From Cladorhizidae sp. MBARI D1340-BT2 (lineage: Eukaryota > Porifera > Demospongiae > Poecilosclerida > Cladorhizidae): DNA of 64,000 bases. Location of the stretch: assembly GCA_028752905.1 (NCBI GenBank), contig JAQNBH010000014.1, positions 24,437,144 to 24,501,143 of the forward strand, given 5' to 3'. Within the stretch, counting starts at the first letter, position 1, and each line of letters begins with the position of its first letter. The notes under the pieces were generated by a model. It ran no database searches. It worked only from the letters and a program-made list of their open reading frames with translations, and had not been told where the DNA came from. Positions 51,510-64,000 of the stretch are shown in pieces. The translations under genes and the position numbers were made by a program.

Positions 51510-52505
51510 GCATGTGGGTCTTATAGAGCATGTGTGGTCTTATAGAGCATGTTGGGTCTTATAGAGCATGTAGGGTCTTATAGAGCATGTGTGGTCTTAT
51601 AGAGCATGTTGGGTCTTATAGAGCATGTAGGGTCTTATAGAGCATGTGTGGTCTTATAGAGCATGTTGGGTCTTATAGAGCATGTAGGGTCTTATAGAGC
51701 ATGCGTGGTCTTATAGAGCATGTGGGGTCTTATAGAGCATGTGGGATCTTGTAGAGCATGTGGGGTCTTATAGAGCATTTGAGGTCTTATAGACCATGTG
51801 GGGTCTTATAGAGCATGTGGGATCTTGTAGAGCATGTTGGGTCTTATAGAGCATGTGGGGTCTTATAGAGCATGTGAGGTCTTATAGAGCATGTGGGGTC
51901 TTATAGAGCATGTGGGATCTTGTAGAGCATGTTGGGTCTTATAGAGCATGTGGGGTCTTATAGAGCATGTGGGGTCTTATAGAGCATGTTGGGTCTTATA
52001 GAGCATGTGGGGTCTTATAGAGCATGTGGGGTCTTATAGAGTATGTGGGGTCTTATAGAGCATGTGGGGTCTTATAGAGCATGTTGGGTCTTATAGAGCA
52101 TGTGTGGTCTTATAGAGCATGTGGTGTCTTATAGAGCATGTGGGGTCTTATAGAGCATGTGGGGTCTTATAGAGCATGTGGGGTCTTATAGAGCATGTGG
52201 GGTCTTATAGAGCATGTGGGGTCTTATAGAGCATGTGGGGTCTTATAGAGCATGTGGGGTCTTATAGAGCATGTGGGGTCTTATAGAGCATGTGGGGTCT
52301 TATAGAGCATGTGGGGTCTTATAGATCATATGGGGTCTTATAGAGCATGCGGGGTCTTATAGAGCATGTGGGGTCTTATAGAGCATGTGGGGTCTTATAT
52401 AGCATGTGTGGTCTTATAGAGCATGTGGGGTCTTATAGAGCATGTGGGGTCTTATAGAGCATGTGGGGTCTTATAGAGCATGTGGGGTCTTATAGAGCAT
52501 GTGGT
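51510..52505. repeat. 19-bp minisatellite, about 52 units
   Basis: The unit is ttatagagcatgtggggtc. Variants are tgttggg, tgtgtgg, tgtaggg and gatcttgtag. The first third shows a regular order of three variants (tgtgtgg, tgttggg, tgtaggg), a 57-bp higher-order repeat. The end becomes homogeneous. Confidence 0.97.
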
Positions 52506-52509
52506 CATG

Positions 52510-53270
52510 AGAATGGAGATGGCAATATTATTCACTATAATAGCGGTGCACCTAACGGAAATACGATAAAACAGAACCCTTCCTTTGGCTCCTCCTGTAT
52601 GCATCTCCCCCTCCTCCTCCTCCTCCCCTACATGTATCTTACATATACTGTAAGGTACACAGCTATGTATGCCCCGTGGGCACGTAACCTCTCACCTTCA
52701 AAACCAGAAGGCTTGCTACATTAAGTTGGGGCTTGTATTATTTGTTGTAATTGATGCACACCCATCACATCTTCATTTTCCATGAAGTTATATTATAAGC
52801 TGTCTCTATTTTAACTATTCGGTAAAATTCTCTAAAATTATCAATTCTTTACGAGTTGAGAATATTCGTCGCAAATCTTCTCGTCAGTTAGAATATATCG
52901 ACAAATCTTATACACTGGATGCTTGCTACATGTACCCTGTCTAATCCTAAATCAATAGAAAGAGCATAGAGAGTGCCTGATACGTGTAGGGCAGTCACTT
53001 TTGTACACAGCCACATTTGAGGAAGTAAAACTGCTAACCATTACCAGATTTGCACCACATTATTTACAAACTCACTTCACGGTGAATGGAGTAATGGAAT
53101 ATCCTGTATATCTTCCAGTTTTTGGCCACGAAGACCGAATACGCTATTATCAGTCCGAAAGAGCTGGCAGGGAAACTCAGCTGAGTGCACACACATCATC
53201 ACAACATTCTAACACACTTGCTATCACATTTAAGCAGTTTGTGATGCACTCTAATAACACTAACTTGCTT
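52510..53270. other. Intron segment, nothing recognised
   Basis: Unique sequence without a recognised gene. A + strand open frame at 53001-53405 runs into the next repeat and has no known features. Confidence 0.45.
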
Positions 53271-53274
53271 TCAA

Positions 53275-53400
53275 CCCATTATTGGGGAGTGCATTTAGCA
53301 CAGCCTATATTGGGGAGTGCATTTAGCACAGCCTATATTGGGGAGCACAGCCTATATTGGGGAGTGCATTTAGCAAAGCCTATATTAGGGAGTGTTGAAA
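53275..53400. repeat. 28-bp repeat, about 4 units
   Basis: Units of attggggagtgcatttagca followed by cagcctat. One unit is shortened. Confidence 0.9.
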
Positions 53401-53649
53401 AGTAATAAGAGTGTACCCCTCCCCCCCCCCCCCCCACCAATGTAGACTCTAATAATTTAATGACCCTTTACTAATGAGGACTAAAAAGGTTTTTGGCGTT
53501 CATTATATTAATAGGTATAGGGTCTCACAAATTTTTGTGGTCTATACCGGTAAATCCTTGTTCCATGCCTTTTCCATGCCTTTTCAATCCAATACATAAA
53601 GCTTCGAGGACTTTCTCGACCATGAACTTAAATATAATTACTAGCTAGG

Positions 53650-54290
53650 CTAGCCTTCTACACAATGTACATATAATATAATATATATATATATAATCTG
53701 TAGCCATCATGTTTAAACCTCTCAACTCTGATCTATACACAATGTACATATAATAATATATATATATAATATGTAGCCATCATGTTTAAACCTCTCAACT
53801 CTGATCTATACACAATGTACATATAATAATATATATATATATTATGTAGCCATCATGTTTAAACCTCTCAACTCTGATCTATACACAATGTACATATAAT
53901 AATATATATATATAATATGTAGCCATCATGTTTAACCCTCTCAACTCTTATCTATACACAATGTACATATAAAATAATATATATATATATATATTATATT
54001 ATATACACTTAGAAGGTAGTTTGCTGATGAAGGCTACAAAAATGAAACTGCAGTAGGACTAGCCATCCTGGTACTTTTATATATATATACATGTACATGT
54101 ATATATTATGTAGCCATCATGTTTAACCCTCTCAACTCTGATCTATACACAATGTACATATAATATAATATATTATGTAGCCATCATGTTTAACCCTCTC
54201 AACTCTGATCTATACACAATGTACATATAAAATAATATATATATATATAATATGTAGCCTCATGTTTAACCCTCTCAACTCTGATCTGAT
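53650..54290. repeat. About 66-bp minisatellite with (TA)n, 8 units
   Basis: Units contain gtagccatcatgtttaaacc, ctctcaactctgatctatac and acaatgtacatataat, followed by tatatata of variable length. One interval (54000-54110) holds unrelated sequence. Confidence 0.94.
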
Positions 54291-54439
54291 AAAACTAGTT
54301 CATTGTAGAAGATGGGTGCCATCTACTTCCCAGGCCTACCACAGTCCATGGCTGTGCTGAGCTGACAAAATGGACAGCTGCCATCGAAAGCCATTTGCTT
54401 TGTCTAGACGAGTTCCTGGTAAAGGGACACCCTGGTGCC

Positions 54440-54830
54440 AGGTAAGATTCAGATCTCTCTAGATAGGCTGATGAGACAGAGTGGACATGACAGGAGAGAG
54501 CAGTAAAGCTGAGCAGCACTATCTAGATAGGCTGATGAGACAGGTGGACATGTCAGGAGAGAGCAGGTAAGCTGAGCACTATCTAGATAGGCTGATGAGA
54601 CAGAGTGGACATGTCAGGAGAGAGCAGGAAAGCTGAGCAGCACTATCTAGATAGGCTGTGAGACAGATTGGACATGTCAGGAGAGAGCAGGTAAGCTGAG
54701 CAGCACTATCTAGATAGGCTGATGAGGCAGAGTGGACATGTCAGGAGAGAGCAGGAAAGCTGAGCAGCACTGTCTAGATAGGCTGATGTCCTGATGAGAC
54801 AGAGTGGACATATCAGGAGAGAGCAGACAT
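54440..54830. repeat. About 64-bp minisatellite, 6 units
   Basis: Units contain ctatctagataggctgatga, gacagagtggacatgtcagg and agagagcaggaaagctgagc. The part before it (54300-54440) shares ctctctagataggctgatgag only at its end. Confidence 0.93.
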
Positions 54831-55000
54831 ATTCTCATATAAACTTCCTGGACCTTGACCTTTTTAAAGGCTACTCTTGCTAACGATACCTGCTTAAAAT
54901 TTAAAAACAAGAAAAGAAAAAATTAAGTGTCAATTAGTAAAAACAAATATGGCTGCAGGCACAGTAATGTATGGAGGTAGGAGTACAATGTCAGCCTTAC

Positions 55001-55145
55001 TATGCAGAGTCCATCCCTCAGACGGTCACTGAATATATATTCATTAGCAGAGAAGTTGAGGCCAGTGATGATGGAGGATGGAACGACAGTCATGAAGCTT
55101 ATGATGGCCACACACATGAACTTGGGATCACCGGCTTTGATGTGT
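55001..55145 (-). CDS. GABA-B-like class C receptor exon: TM2 to start of TM3
   Basis: One base plus 48 codons, with acceptor ttgtgtag and donor GTAAGG (- strand). It reads HIKAGDPKFMCVAIISFMTV, VPSSIITGLNFSANEYIFSD, then RLRDGLCI. It fits class C receptors: IKxSSPxxN at the start of TM2, and the conserved Cys (LCTVR in GABA-B) at the start of TM3. In the GABA-B family the next residues are VR and a TM3 helix; that exon was not found. The upstream exons lie beyond the terminal array. Confidence 0.72.
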
Positions 55146-55247
55146 CTACACAAAGGAAGGGTTTATGTCAGGAAGGGTTCCACACAGACACTGAGAGTTA
55201 CGAATTTGATGGTGGTCCCAATGATGCATGCCTGATGGTGAGTTCTC

Positions 55248-58200
55248 ACTGGGTGAGTGCACCAACACCACACTGGGTGAGTGCACCAACACCACACTGG
55301 GTGAGTGCACCAACACCACACTGGGTGAGTGCACCAACACCACACTGGGTGGTACCAACACCATACTGGGTGAGTGCACCAACACCACACTGGGTGAGTG
55401 TACCAACACCACACTGGGTGAGTGCACCAACACCACACTGGGTGGTACCAACACCACACTGGGTGAGTGCACCAACACCACACTGGGTGAGTGTACCAAC
55501 ACCACACTGGGTGAGTGCACCAACACCACACTGGGTGAGTGCATCAACACCACACTGGGTGGTACCAACACCACACTGGGTGAGTGCACCAACACCACAC
55601 TGGGTGGTACCAACACCACACTGGGTGAGTGCACCAACACCACACTGGGTGAGTGCACCAACACCACACTGGGTGAGTGCACCAACACCACACTGGGTGA
55701 GTGCACCAACACCACACTGGGTGAGTGCACCAACACCACACTGGGTGGTACCAACACCACACTGGGTGAGTGCACCAACACCACACTGGGTGGTACCAAC
55801 ACCACACTGGGTGGTACCAACACCACACTGGGTGAGTGCACCAACACCACACTGGGTAAGTGCACCAACACCACACTGGGTGAGTGTACCAACACCACAC
55901 TGGGTGAGTGCACCAACACCACACTGGGTGAGTGCACCAACACCACACTGGGTGAGTGCACCAACACCACACTGGGTGAGTGCACCAACACCACACTGGG
56001 TGGTACCAACACCACACTGGGTGAGTGCACCAACACCACACTGGGTGAGTGCACCAACACCACACTGGGTGAGTGTACCAACACCACACTGGGTGGTACC
56101 AACACCACACTGGGTGAGTGCACCAACACCACACTGGGTGAGTGCACCAACACCACACTGGGTGGTACCAACACCACACTGGGTGGTACCAACACCACAC
56201 TGGGTGGTACCAACACCACACTGGGTGAGTGCACCAACACCACACTGGGTGGTACCAACACCACACTGGGTGAGTGCACCAACACCACACTGGGTGGTAC
56301 CAACACCACACTGGGTGAGTGCACCAACACCACACTGGGTGAGTGCACCAACACCACACTGGGTGAGTGCACCAACACCACACTGGGTGAGTGTACCAAC
56401 ACCACACTGGGTGGTACCAACACCACACTGGGTGAGTGCACCAACACCACACTGGGTGAGTGTACCAACACCACACTGGGTGAGTGCACCAACACCACAC
56501 TGGGTGAGTGCACCAACACCACACTGGGTGAGTGTACCAACACCACACTGGGTGGTACCAACACCACACTGGGTGAGTGCACCAACACCACACTGGGTGA
56601 GTGCACCAACACCACACTGGGTGAGTGTACCAACACCACACTGGGTGGTACCAACACCACACTGGGTGAGTGTACCAACACCACACTGGGTGGTACCAAC
56701 ACCACACTGGGTGAGTGTACCAACACCACACTGGGTGGTACCAACACCACACTGGGTGAGTGCACCAACACCACACTGGGTGAGTGCACCAACACCACAC
56801 TGGGTGAGTGTACCAACACCACACTGGGTGAGTGCACCAACACCACACTGGGTGGTACCAACACCACACTGGGTGAGTGCACCAACACCACACTGGGTGA
56901 GTGCACCAACACCACACTGGGTGAGTGCACCAACACCACACTGGGTGGTACCAACACCACACTGGGTGGTACCAACACCACACTGGGTGAGTGCACCAAC
57001 ACCACACTGGGTGAGTGCACCAACACCACACTGGGTGGTACCAACACCACACTGGGTGAGTGCACCAACACCACACTGGGTGAGTGCACCAACACCACAC
57101 TGGATGAGTGCACCAACACCACACTGGGTGGTACCAACACCACACTGGGTGAGTGCACCAACACCACACTGGGTGGCACCAACACCACACTGGGTGGTAC
57201 CAACACCACACTGGGTGGTACCAACACCACACTGGGTGAGTGCACCAACACCACACTGGGTGAGTGCACCAACACCACACTGGGTGAGTGCACCAACACC
57301 ACACTGGGTGAGTGCACCAACACCACACTGGGTGGTACCAACACCACACTGGGTGAGTGCACCAACACCACACTGGGTGGTACCAACACCACACTGGGTG
57401 AGTGCACCAACACCACACTGGGTGAGTGTACAACACCACACTGGGTGGTACCAACACCACACTGGGTGAGTGTACCAACACCACACTGGGTGGTACCAAC
57501 ACCACACTGGGTGAGTGCACCAACACCACACTGGGTGAGTGCACCAACACCACACTGGGTGAGTGCACCAACACCACACTGGGTGAGAGCACACTGGGTG
57601 AGAGCACCAACACCACACTGGGTGGTAACAACACCACACTGGGAGAGTGCACCAACACCACACTGGGTGAGAGCACACTGGGTGAGAGCACCAACACCAC
57701 ACTGGGTGGTAACAACACCACACTGGGTGAGTGCACCAACACCACACTGGGTGAGTGCACCAACACCACACTGGGTGAGTGCACCAACACCACACTGGGT
57801 GGTACCAACACCACACTGGGTGAGTGCACCAACACCACACTGGGTGAGTGTACCAACACCACACTGGGTGAGTGCACCAACACCACACTGGGTGGTACAA
57901 ACACCACACTGGGTGAGTGCACCAACACCACACTGGGTGAGTGCACCAACACCACACTGGGTGAGTGCACCAACACCACACTGGGTGGTACCAACACCAA
58001 GTGCACCAACACCACACTGGGTGAGTGTACCAACACCACACTGGGTGGTACACCAACACCACACTGGGTGAGTGCACCAACACCACACTGGGTGAGTGCA
58101 CCAACACCACACTGGGTGAGTGCACCAACACCACACTGGGTGAGTGCACCAACACCACACTGGGTGAGTGCATCAACACCACACTGGGTGGTACCAACAC

Positions 58201-61200
58201 CACACTGGGTGAGTGCACCAACACCACACTGGGTGAGTGCACCAACACCACACTGGGTGAGTGCACCAACACCTCACTGGGTGAGTGCACCAACACCACA
58301 CTGGGTGAGTGCACCAACACCACACTGGGTGGTACCAACACCACACTGGGTGAGTGCACCAACACCACACTGGGTGAGTGCACCAACACCACACTGGGTG
58401 AGTGCACCAACACCACACTGGGTGAGTGCACCAACACCACACTGGGTGAGTGTACCAACACCACACTGGGTGGTACCAACACCACACTGGGTGAGTGCAC
58501 CAACACCACACTGGGTGGTACCAACACCACACTGGGTGAGTGCACCAACACCACACTGGGTGAGTGTACCAACACCACACTGGGTGAGTGCACCAACACC
58601 ACACTGGGTGGTACCAACACCACACTGGGTGAGTGCACCAACACCACACTGGGTGAGTGCACCAACACCACACTGGGTGAGTGCACCAACACCTCACTGG
58701 GTGGTACCAACACCACACTGGGTGAGTGCACCAACACCACACTGGGTGAGTGCACCAACACCACACTGGGTGAGTGCACCGGGTGGCACCAACACCACAC
58801 TGGGTGGTACCAACACCACACTGGGTGAGTGTACCAACACCACACTGGTTGGAACCAACACCACACTGGGTGAGTGCACCAACACCACACTGGGAGAGTG
58901 CACCAACACCACACTGGGTGAGAGCACACTGGGTGAGAGCACCAACACCACACTGGGTGGTAACAACACCACACTGGGTGAGTGCACCAACACCACACTG
59001 GGTGAGTGCACCAACACCACACTGGGTGGTACCAACACCACACTAGGTGAGTGCACCAACACCACACTGGGTGGTACCAACACCACACTGGGTGAGTGCA
59101 CCAACACCACACTGGGTGAGTGTACCAACACCACACTGGGTGAGTGCACCAACACCACACTGGGTGAGTGCACCAACACCACACTGGGTGGTACCAACAC
59201 CACACTGGGTGAGTGCACCAACAACACACTGGGTGAGTGCACCAACACCACACTGGGTGGTACCAACACCACACTGGGTGAGTGCACCAACACCACACTG
59301 GGTGAGTGCACCAACACCACACTGGGTGAGTGCACCAACACCACACTGGGTGGTACCAACACCACACTGGGTGAGTGCACCAACACCACACTGGGTGGTA
59401 CCAATACCACACTGGGTGAGTGCACCAACACCACACTGGGTGGTACCAACACCACACTGGTTGAGTGTACCTACAACACACTGGGTGAGTGCACCAACAC
59501 CACACTGGGTGAGTGCACCAACACCTCACTGGGTGGTACCAACACCACACTGGGTGAGTGCACCAACACCACACTGGGTGAGTGCACCAACACCACACTG
59601 GGTGAGTACACCAACACCACACTGGGTGAGTGCACCAACACCACACTGGGTGAGTGCACCAACACCACACTAGGTGAGTGCACCAACACCACACTGGGTG
59701 GTACCAACACCACACTGGGTGAGTGCACCAACACCACACTGGGTGGCACCAACACCACACTGGGTGAGTGCATCAACACCACACTGGGTGGTACCAACAC
59801 CACACTGGGTGAGTGCACCAACACCACACTGGGTGGCACCAACACCACACTGGGTGGCACCAACACCACACTGGGTGAGTGCATCAACACCACACTGGGT
59901 GAGTGCACCAACACCACACTGGGTGGTACCAAAACCACACTGGGTGAGTGCACCAACACCACACTGGGTGGTACCAACACCACACTGGGTGAGTACACCA
60001 ACACCACACTGGGTGAGTGTACCAACACCACACTGGGTGAGTGTACCAACACCACACTGGGTGGTACACCAACACCACACTGGGTGAGTGCACCAACACC
60101 ACACTGGGTGAGTGCACCAACACCACACTGGGTGAGTGCACCAACACCACACTGGGTGGTACCAACACCACACTGGGTGAGTGCACCAACACCACACTGG
60201 GTGGTACCAACACCACACTGGGTGAGTACACCAACACCACACTGGGTGAGTGCACCAACACCACACTGGGTGGTACCAACACCACACTGGGTGAGTACAC
60301 CAACACCACACTGGGTGAGTGCACCAACACCACACTGGGTGAGTGCACCAACACCACACTGGGTGGTACCAACACCACACTGGGTGAGTGCACCAACACC
60401 ACACTGGGTGAGTGCACCAACACCACACTGGGTGGTACCAACACCACACTGGGTGAGTGCACCAACACCACACTGGGTGGTACCAACACCACACTGGGTG
60501 AGTGCACCAACACCACACTGGGTGAGTGCACCAACACCACAGTGGGTGAGTGCACCAACACCACACTGGGTGGTACCAACACCACACTGGGTGAGTGTAC
60601 CAACACCACACTGGGTGAGTGCACCAACACCACACTGGGTGGTACCAACACCACACTGGGTGAGTGCACCAACACCACACTGGGTGAGTGCACCAACACC
60701 ACACTGGGTGAGTGCACCAACACCACACTGGGTGAGTGCACCAACACCACACTGGGTGAGTGCACCAACACCTCACTGGGTGGTACCAACACCACACTGG
60801 GTGAGTGCACCAACACCACACTGGGTGAGTGCACCAACACCACACTGGGTGAGTGCACCAACACCACACTGGGTGAGTGCACCAACACCACACTGGGTGA
60901 GTGCACCAACACCACACTGGGTGGCACCAACACCACACTGGGTTGTACCAACACCACACTGGGTGAGTGTACCAACACCACACTGGGTGAGTGCACCAAC
61001 ACCACACTGGGTGGTACCAACACCACACTGGTTGAGTGTACCTACAACACACTGGGTGAGTGCACCAACACCACACTGGGTGAGTGCACCAACACCACAC
61101 TGGGTGAGTGTACCAACACCACACTGGGTGGTACCAACACCACACTGGGTGGTACCAACACCACACTGGGTGAGTGCACCAACACCACACTGGGTGAGTG

Positions 61201-64000
61201 CACCAACACCACACTGGGTGAGTGCACCAACACCACACTGGGTGAGTGCACCAACACCACACTGGGTGGTACCAACACCACACTGGGTGGTACCAACACC
61301 ACACTGGGTGAGTGTACCAACACTGGGTGAGTGCACCAACACCACACTGGGTGGTACCAACACCACACTGGGTGAGTGCACCAACACCACACTGGGTGAG
61401 TGCACCAACACCACACTGGGTGGTACCAACACCACACTGGGTGGTACGAACACCACACTGGGTGAGTGTACCAACACCACACTGGGTGAGTGCACCAACA
61501 CCACACTGGGTGGTACCAACACCACACTGGTTGGTACCAACACCACACTGGGTGAGTGTACCAACACTGGGTGAGTGCACCAACACCACACTGGGTGGTA
61601 CCAACACCACACTGGGTGAGTGCACCAACACCACACTGGGTGAGTGCACCAACACCACACTGGGTGTTACCAACACCACACTTGGGTGAGTGCACCAACA
61701 CCACACTGGGTGAGTGCACCAATACCACACTGGGTGGTACCAACACCACACTGGGTGGTACCAACACCACACTGGGTGAGTGCACCAACACCACACTGGG
61801 TGAGTGCACCAACACCACACTGGGTGGTACCAACACCACACTGGGTGGTACCAACACCACAATGGGTGAGTGCACCAACACCACACTGGATGAGTGCACC
61901 AACACCACACTGGGTGAGTGCACCAACACCACACTGGGTGGTACCAACACCACACTGGGTGAGTGCACCAACACCACACTGGGTGAGTGCACCAACACCA
62001 CACTGGGTGAGTGCACCAACACCACACTGGGTGGTACCAACACCACACTGGGTGAGTGCACCAACACCACACTGGGTGGTACCAACACCACACTGGGTGA
62101 GTGCACCAACACCACACTGGGTGAGTGTACCAACACCACACTGGGTGGTACCAACACCACACTGGGTGAGTGCACCAGCACCACACTGGGTGAGTGCACC
62201 AACACCACACTGGGTGAGTGCACCAACACCACACTGGGTGAGTGCACCAACACCACACTGGGTGGTACCAACACCACACTGGGTGGTACCAACACCACAC
62301 TGGGTGAGTGTACCAACACTGGGTGAGTGCACCAACACCACACTGGGTGGTACCAACACCACACTGGGTGAGTGCACCAACACCACACTGGGTGAGTGCA
62401 CCAACACCACACTGGGTGGTACCAACACCACACTGGGTGGTACGAACACCACACTGGGTGAGTGTACCAACACCACACTGGGTGAGTGCACCAACACCAC
62501 ACTGGGTGGTACCAACACCACACTGGGTGGTACCAACACCACACTGGGTGAGTGTACCAACACTGGGTGAGTGCACCAACACCACACTGGGTGGTACCAA
62601 CACCACACTGGGTGAGTGCACCAACACCACACTGGGTGAGTGCACCAACACCACACTGGGTGTTACCAACACCACACTGGGTGAGTGCACCAACACCACA
62701 CTGGGTGAGTGCACCAACACCACACTGGGTGTTACCAACACCACACTGGGTGAGTGCACCAACACCACACTGGGTGAGTGTACCAACACCACAATGGGTG
62801 AGTGTACCAACACCACACTGGGTGAGTGCACCAACACCATACTGGGTGTTACCAACACCACACTGGGTGAGTGTACCAACACCACACTGGGTGAGTGTAC
62901 CAACACCACACTGGGTGGTACCAACACCACACTGGGTGAGTGCACCAACACCACACTGGGTGGTACCAACACCACACTGGGTGAGTGCACCAACACCACA
63001 CTGGGTGAGTGCACCAACACCACACTGGGTGAGTGCACCAACACCACACTGGGTGAGTGCACCAACACCACACTGGGTGAGTACACCAACACCACACTGG
63101 GTGAGTGCACCAACACCACACTGGGTGGTACCAACACCACACTGGGTGAGTGCACCAACACCACACTGGGTGAGTGCACCAACACCACACTGGGTGAGTA
63201 CACCAACACCACACTGGGTGAGTGCACCAACACCACACTGGGTGAGTGCACCAACACCACACTGGGTGAGTACACCAACACCACACTGGGTGGTACCAAC
63301 ACCACACTGGGTGAGTACACCAACACCACACTGGGTGAGTGCACCAACACCACACTGGGTGAGTGCACCAACACCACACTGGGTGGTACCAACACCACAC
63401 TGGGTGAGTGCACCAACACAACACTGGGTGGTACCAACACCACACTGGGTGAGTGCACCAACACCACACTGGGTGGTACCAACACCACACTGGGTGAGTG
63501 CACCAACACCACACTGGGTGAGTGCACCAACACCACACTGGGTGAGTGCACCAACACCACACTGGGTGAGTGCACCAACACCACACTGGGTGAGTGCACC
63601 AACACCACACTGGGTGAGTGCACCAACACCACACTGGGTGGTACCAACACCACACTGGGTGAGTGCACCAACACCACACTGGGTGGTACCAACACCACAC
63701 TGGGTGGGTGCACCAACACCACACTGGGTGAGTGCACCAACACCACACTGGGTGAGTGCACCAACACCACACTGGGTGAGTGCACCAACACCACACTGGG
63801 TGAGTGCACCAACACCACACTGGGTGAGTGTACCAACACCACACTGGGTGGTACCAACACCACACTGGGTGAGTGCACCAACACCACACTGGGTGAGTGC
63901 ACCAACACCACACTGGGTGGTACCAACACCACACTGGGTGGTACCAACACCACACTGGGTGGTACCAACACCACACTGGGTGAGTGCACCAACACCACAC
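55248..64000. repeat. 24/21-bp minisatellite reaching the window end, at least 8.7 kb
   Basis: Two unit types alternate irregularly: caccaacaccacactgggtg followed by agtg (24 bp) and accaacaccacactgggtgg followed by t (21 bp, creating GGTACC). Both are multiples of three, so open frames of over 1,400 codons run in several frames on both strands. Rare variants mark larger duplications: a shortened unit (gtgtaccaacactgggtgag) at about 61316, 61560, 62312 and 62556, and gagagcacactgggtgagag at about 57590, 57668 and 58920. The array lies 100 bases upstream of the receptor TM2 exon. Confidence 0.98.

Noticed and set aside
51510..52505. CRISPR-like array of regular short repeats
   Set aside because: Direct tandem units with no unique spacers, in a eukaryotic intron. 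The same applies to all other arrays here.
54848..54889. Possible receptor exon reading VSLARVAFKKVKVQ on the - strand after a good acceptor (aagcag)
   Set aside because: No hydrophobic TM3 sequence and no donor in the required phase 2. Left as unproven.
54971..55250. + strand open frame starting MEVGVQCQPYYAESIPQTVT and running into the terminal array
   Set aside because: It is the opposite strand of the receptor TM2 exon, and its length comes from the repeat.
55246..63998. Open frames of 800 to 1,500 codons on both strands (for example 55246-59760, 59670-63998, 57426-61574)
   Set aside because: They exist because units are 21 and 24 bp, multiples of three. They are open in several frames on both strands and have no composition or start context of a real gene.

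Overview
The window is nuclear DNA of an animal. It has intron-split genes with GT-AG sites whose phases agree, metazoan signalling families (phospholipase C beta, a TRAF adaptor, a GABA-B-like class C receptor), and relics of hAT, piggyBac, Ty3/Gypsy and non-LTR elements. Compact exons, very many tandem arrays and a GABA-B-like receptor without close vertebrate resemblance suggest an early-branching marine invertebrate, perhaps a sponge. This placement is inference; no rRNA or mitochondrial marker is present. About half of the 64 kb is tandem repeat.

Region 1-29.2 kb, + strand: the 3' part of a phospholipase C beta gene. Twelve exons (1694-28976) encode the end of the catalytic Y half, the C2 domain, the G-alpha-q-binding helix pair, a lysine-rich linker and the coiled-coil distal C-terminal domain, about 501 residues, and a stop. 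All exon phases agree. The introns hold most of the arrays (305-1588, 2925-4672, 4865-5205, 5290-5998, 6220-6480, 6905-7225, 8930-14430, 15340-16170, 16400-17440, 21340-21950, 22020-23010, 24360-25310, 25320-25775, 26232-26640, 27235-27790, 28040-28470). A complete two-exon TRAF-like gene (RING, TRAF zinc fingers, MATH) lies on the - strand inside one intron (19187-21101).

Region 29.5-40.8 kb: transposon graveyard. A decayed non-LTR-type reverse transcriptase is on the - strand (29.57-31.8 kb), followed by a Penelope-like 3' fragment. A hAT transposase relic (32.55-37.02 kb) is split by a piggyBac-like fragment and a 37-bp minisatellite of more than 2 kb. A 24-bp array, a TA-rich array and a foldback element follow.

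Region 40.9-64 kb, - strand: the 3' part of a GABA-B-like class C seven-transmembrane receptor. Exons carry TM2 (55001-55145), TM4 (48524-48641), TM5-TM7 (46431-46778) and a coiled-coil tail with stop (40879-41031). The TM3 exon was not found, and the extracellular part lies beyond the window. Its introns contain a short-LTR Ty3/Gypsy relic (42743-45573), a MITE, a Penelope-like fragment, a relic of an uncharacterised transposon-like family (49.68-50.64 kb), a 19-bp array and, from 55.25 kb to the window end, a minisatellite of at least 8.7 kb.

The recognised host genes belong to receptor and G-protein signalling (class C receptor, PLC-beta as G-q effector) and to TRAF signalling. No functional linkage beyond shared location is shown. 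The most unusual features are minisatellites that have copied exon edges together with their splice sites, and an inverted pair of minisatellite-bearing repeats that brackets three PLC-beta exons.
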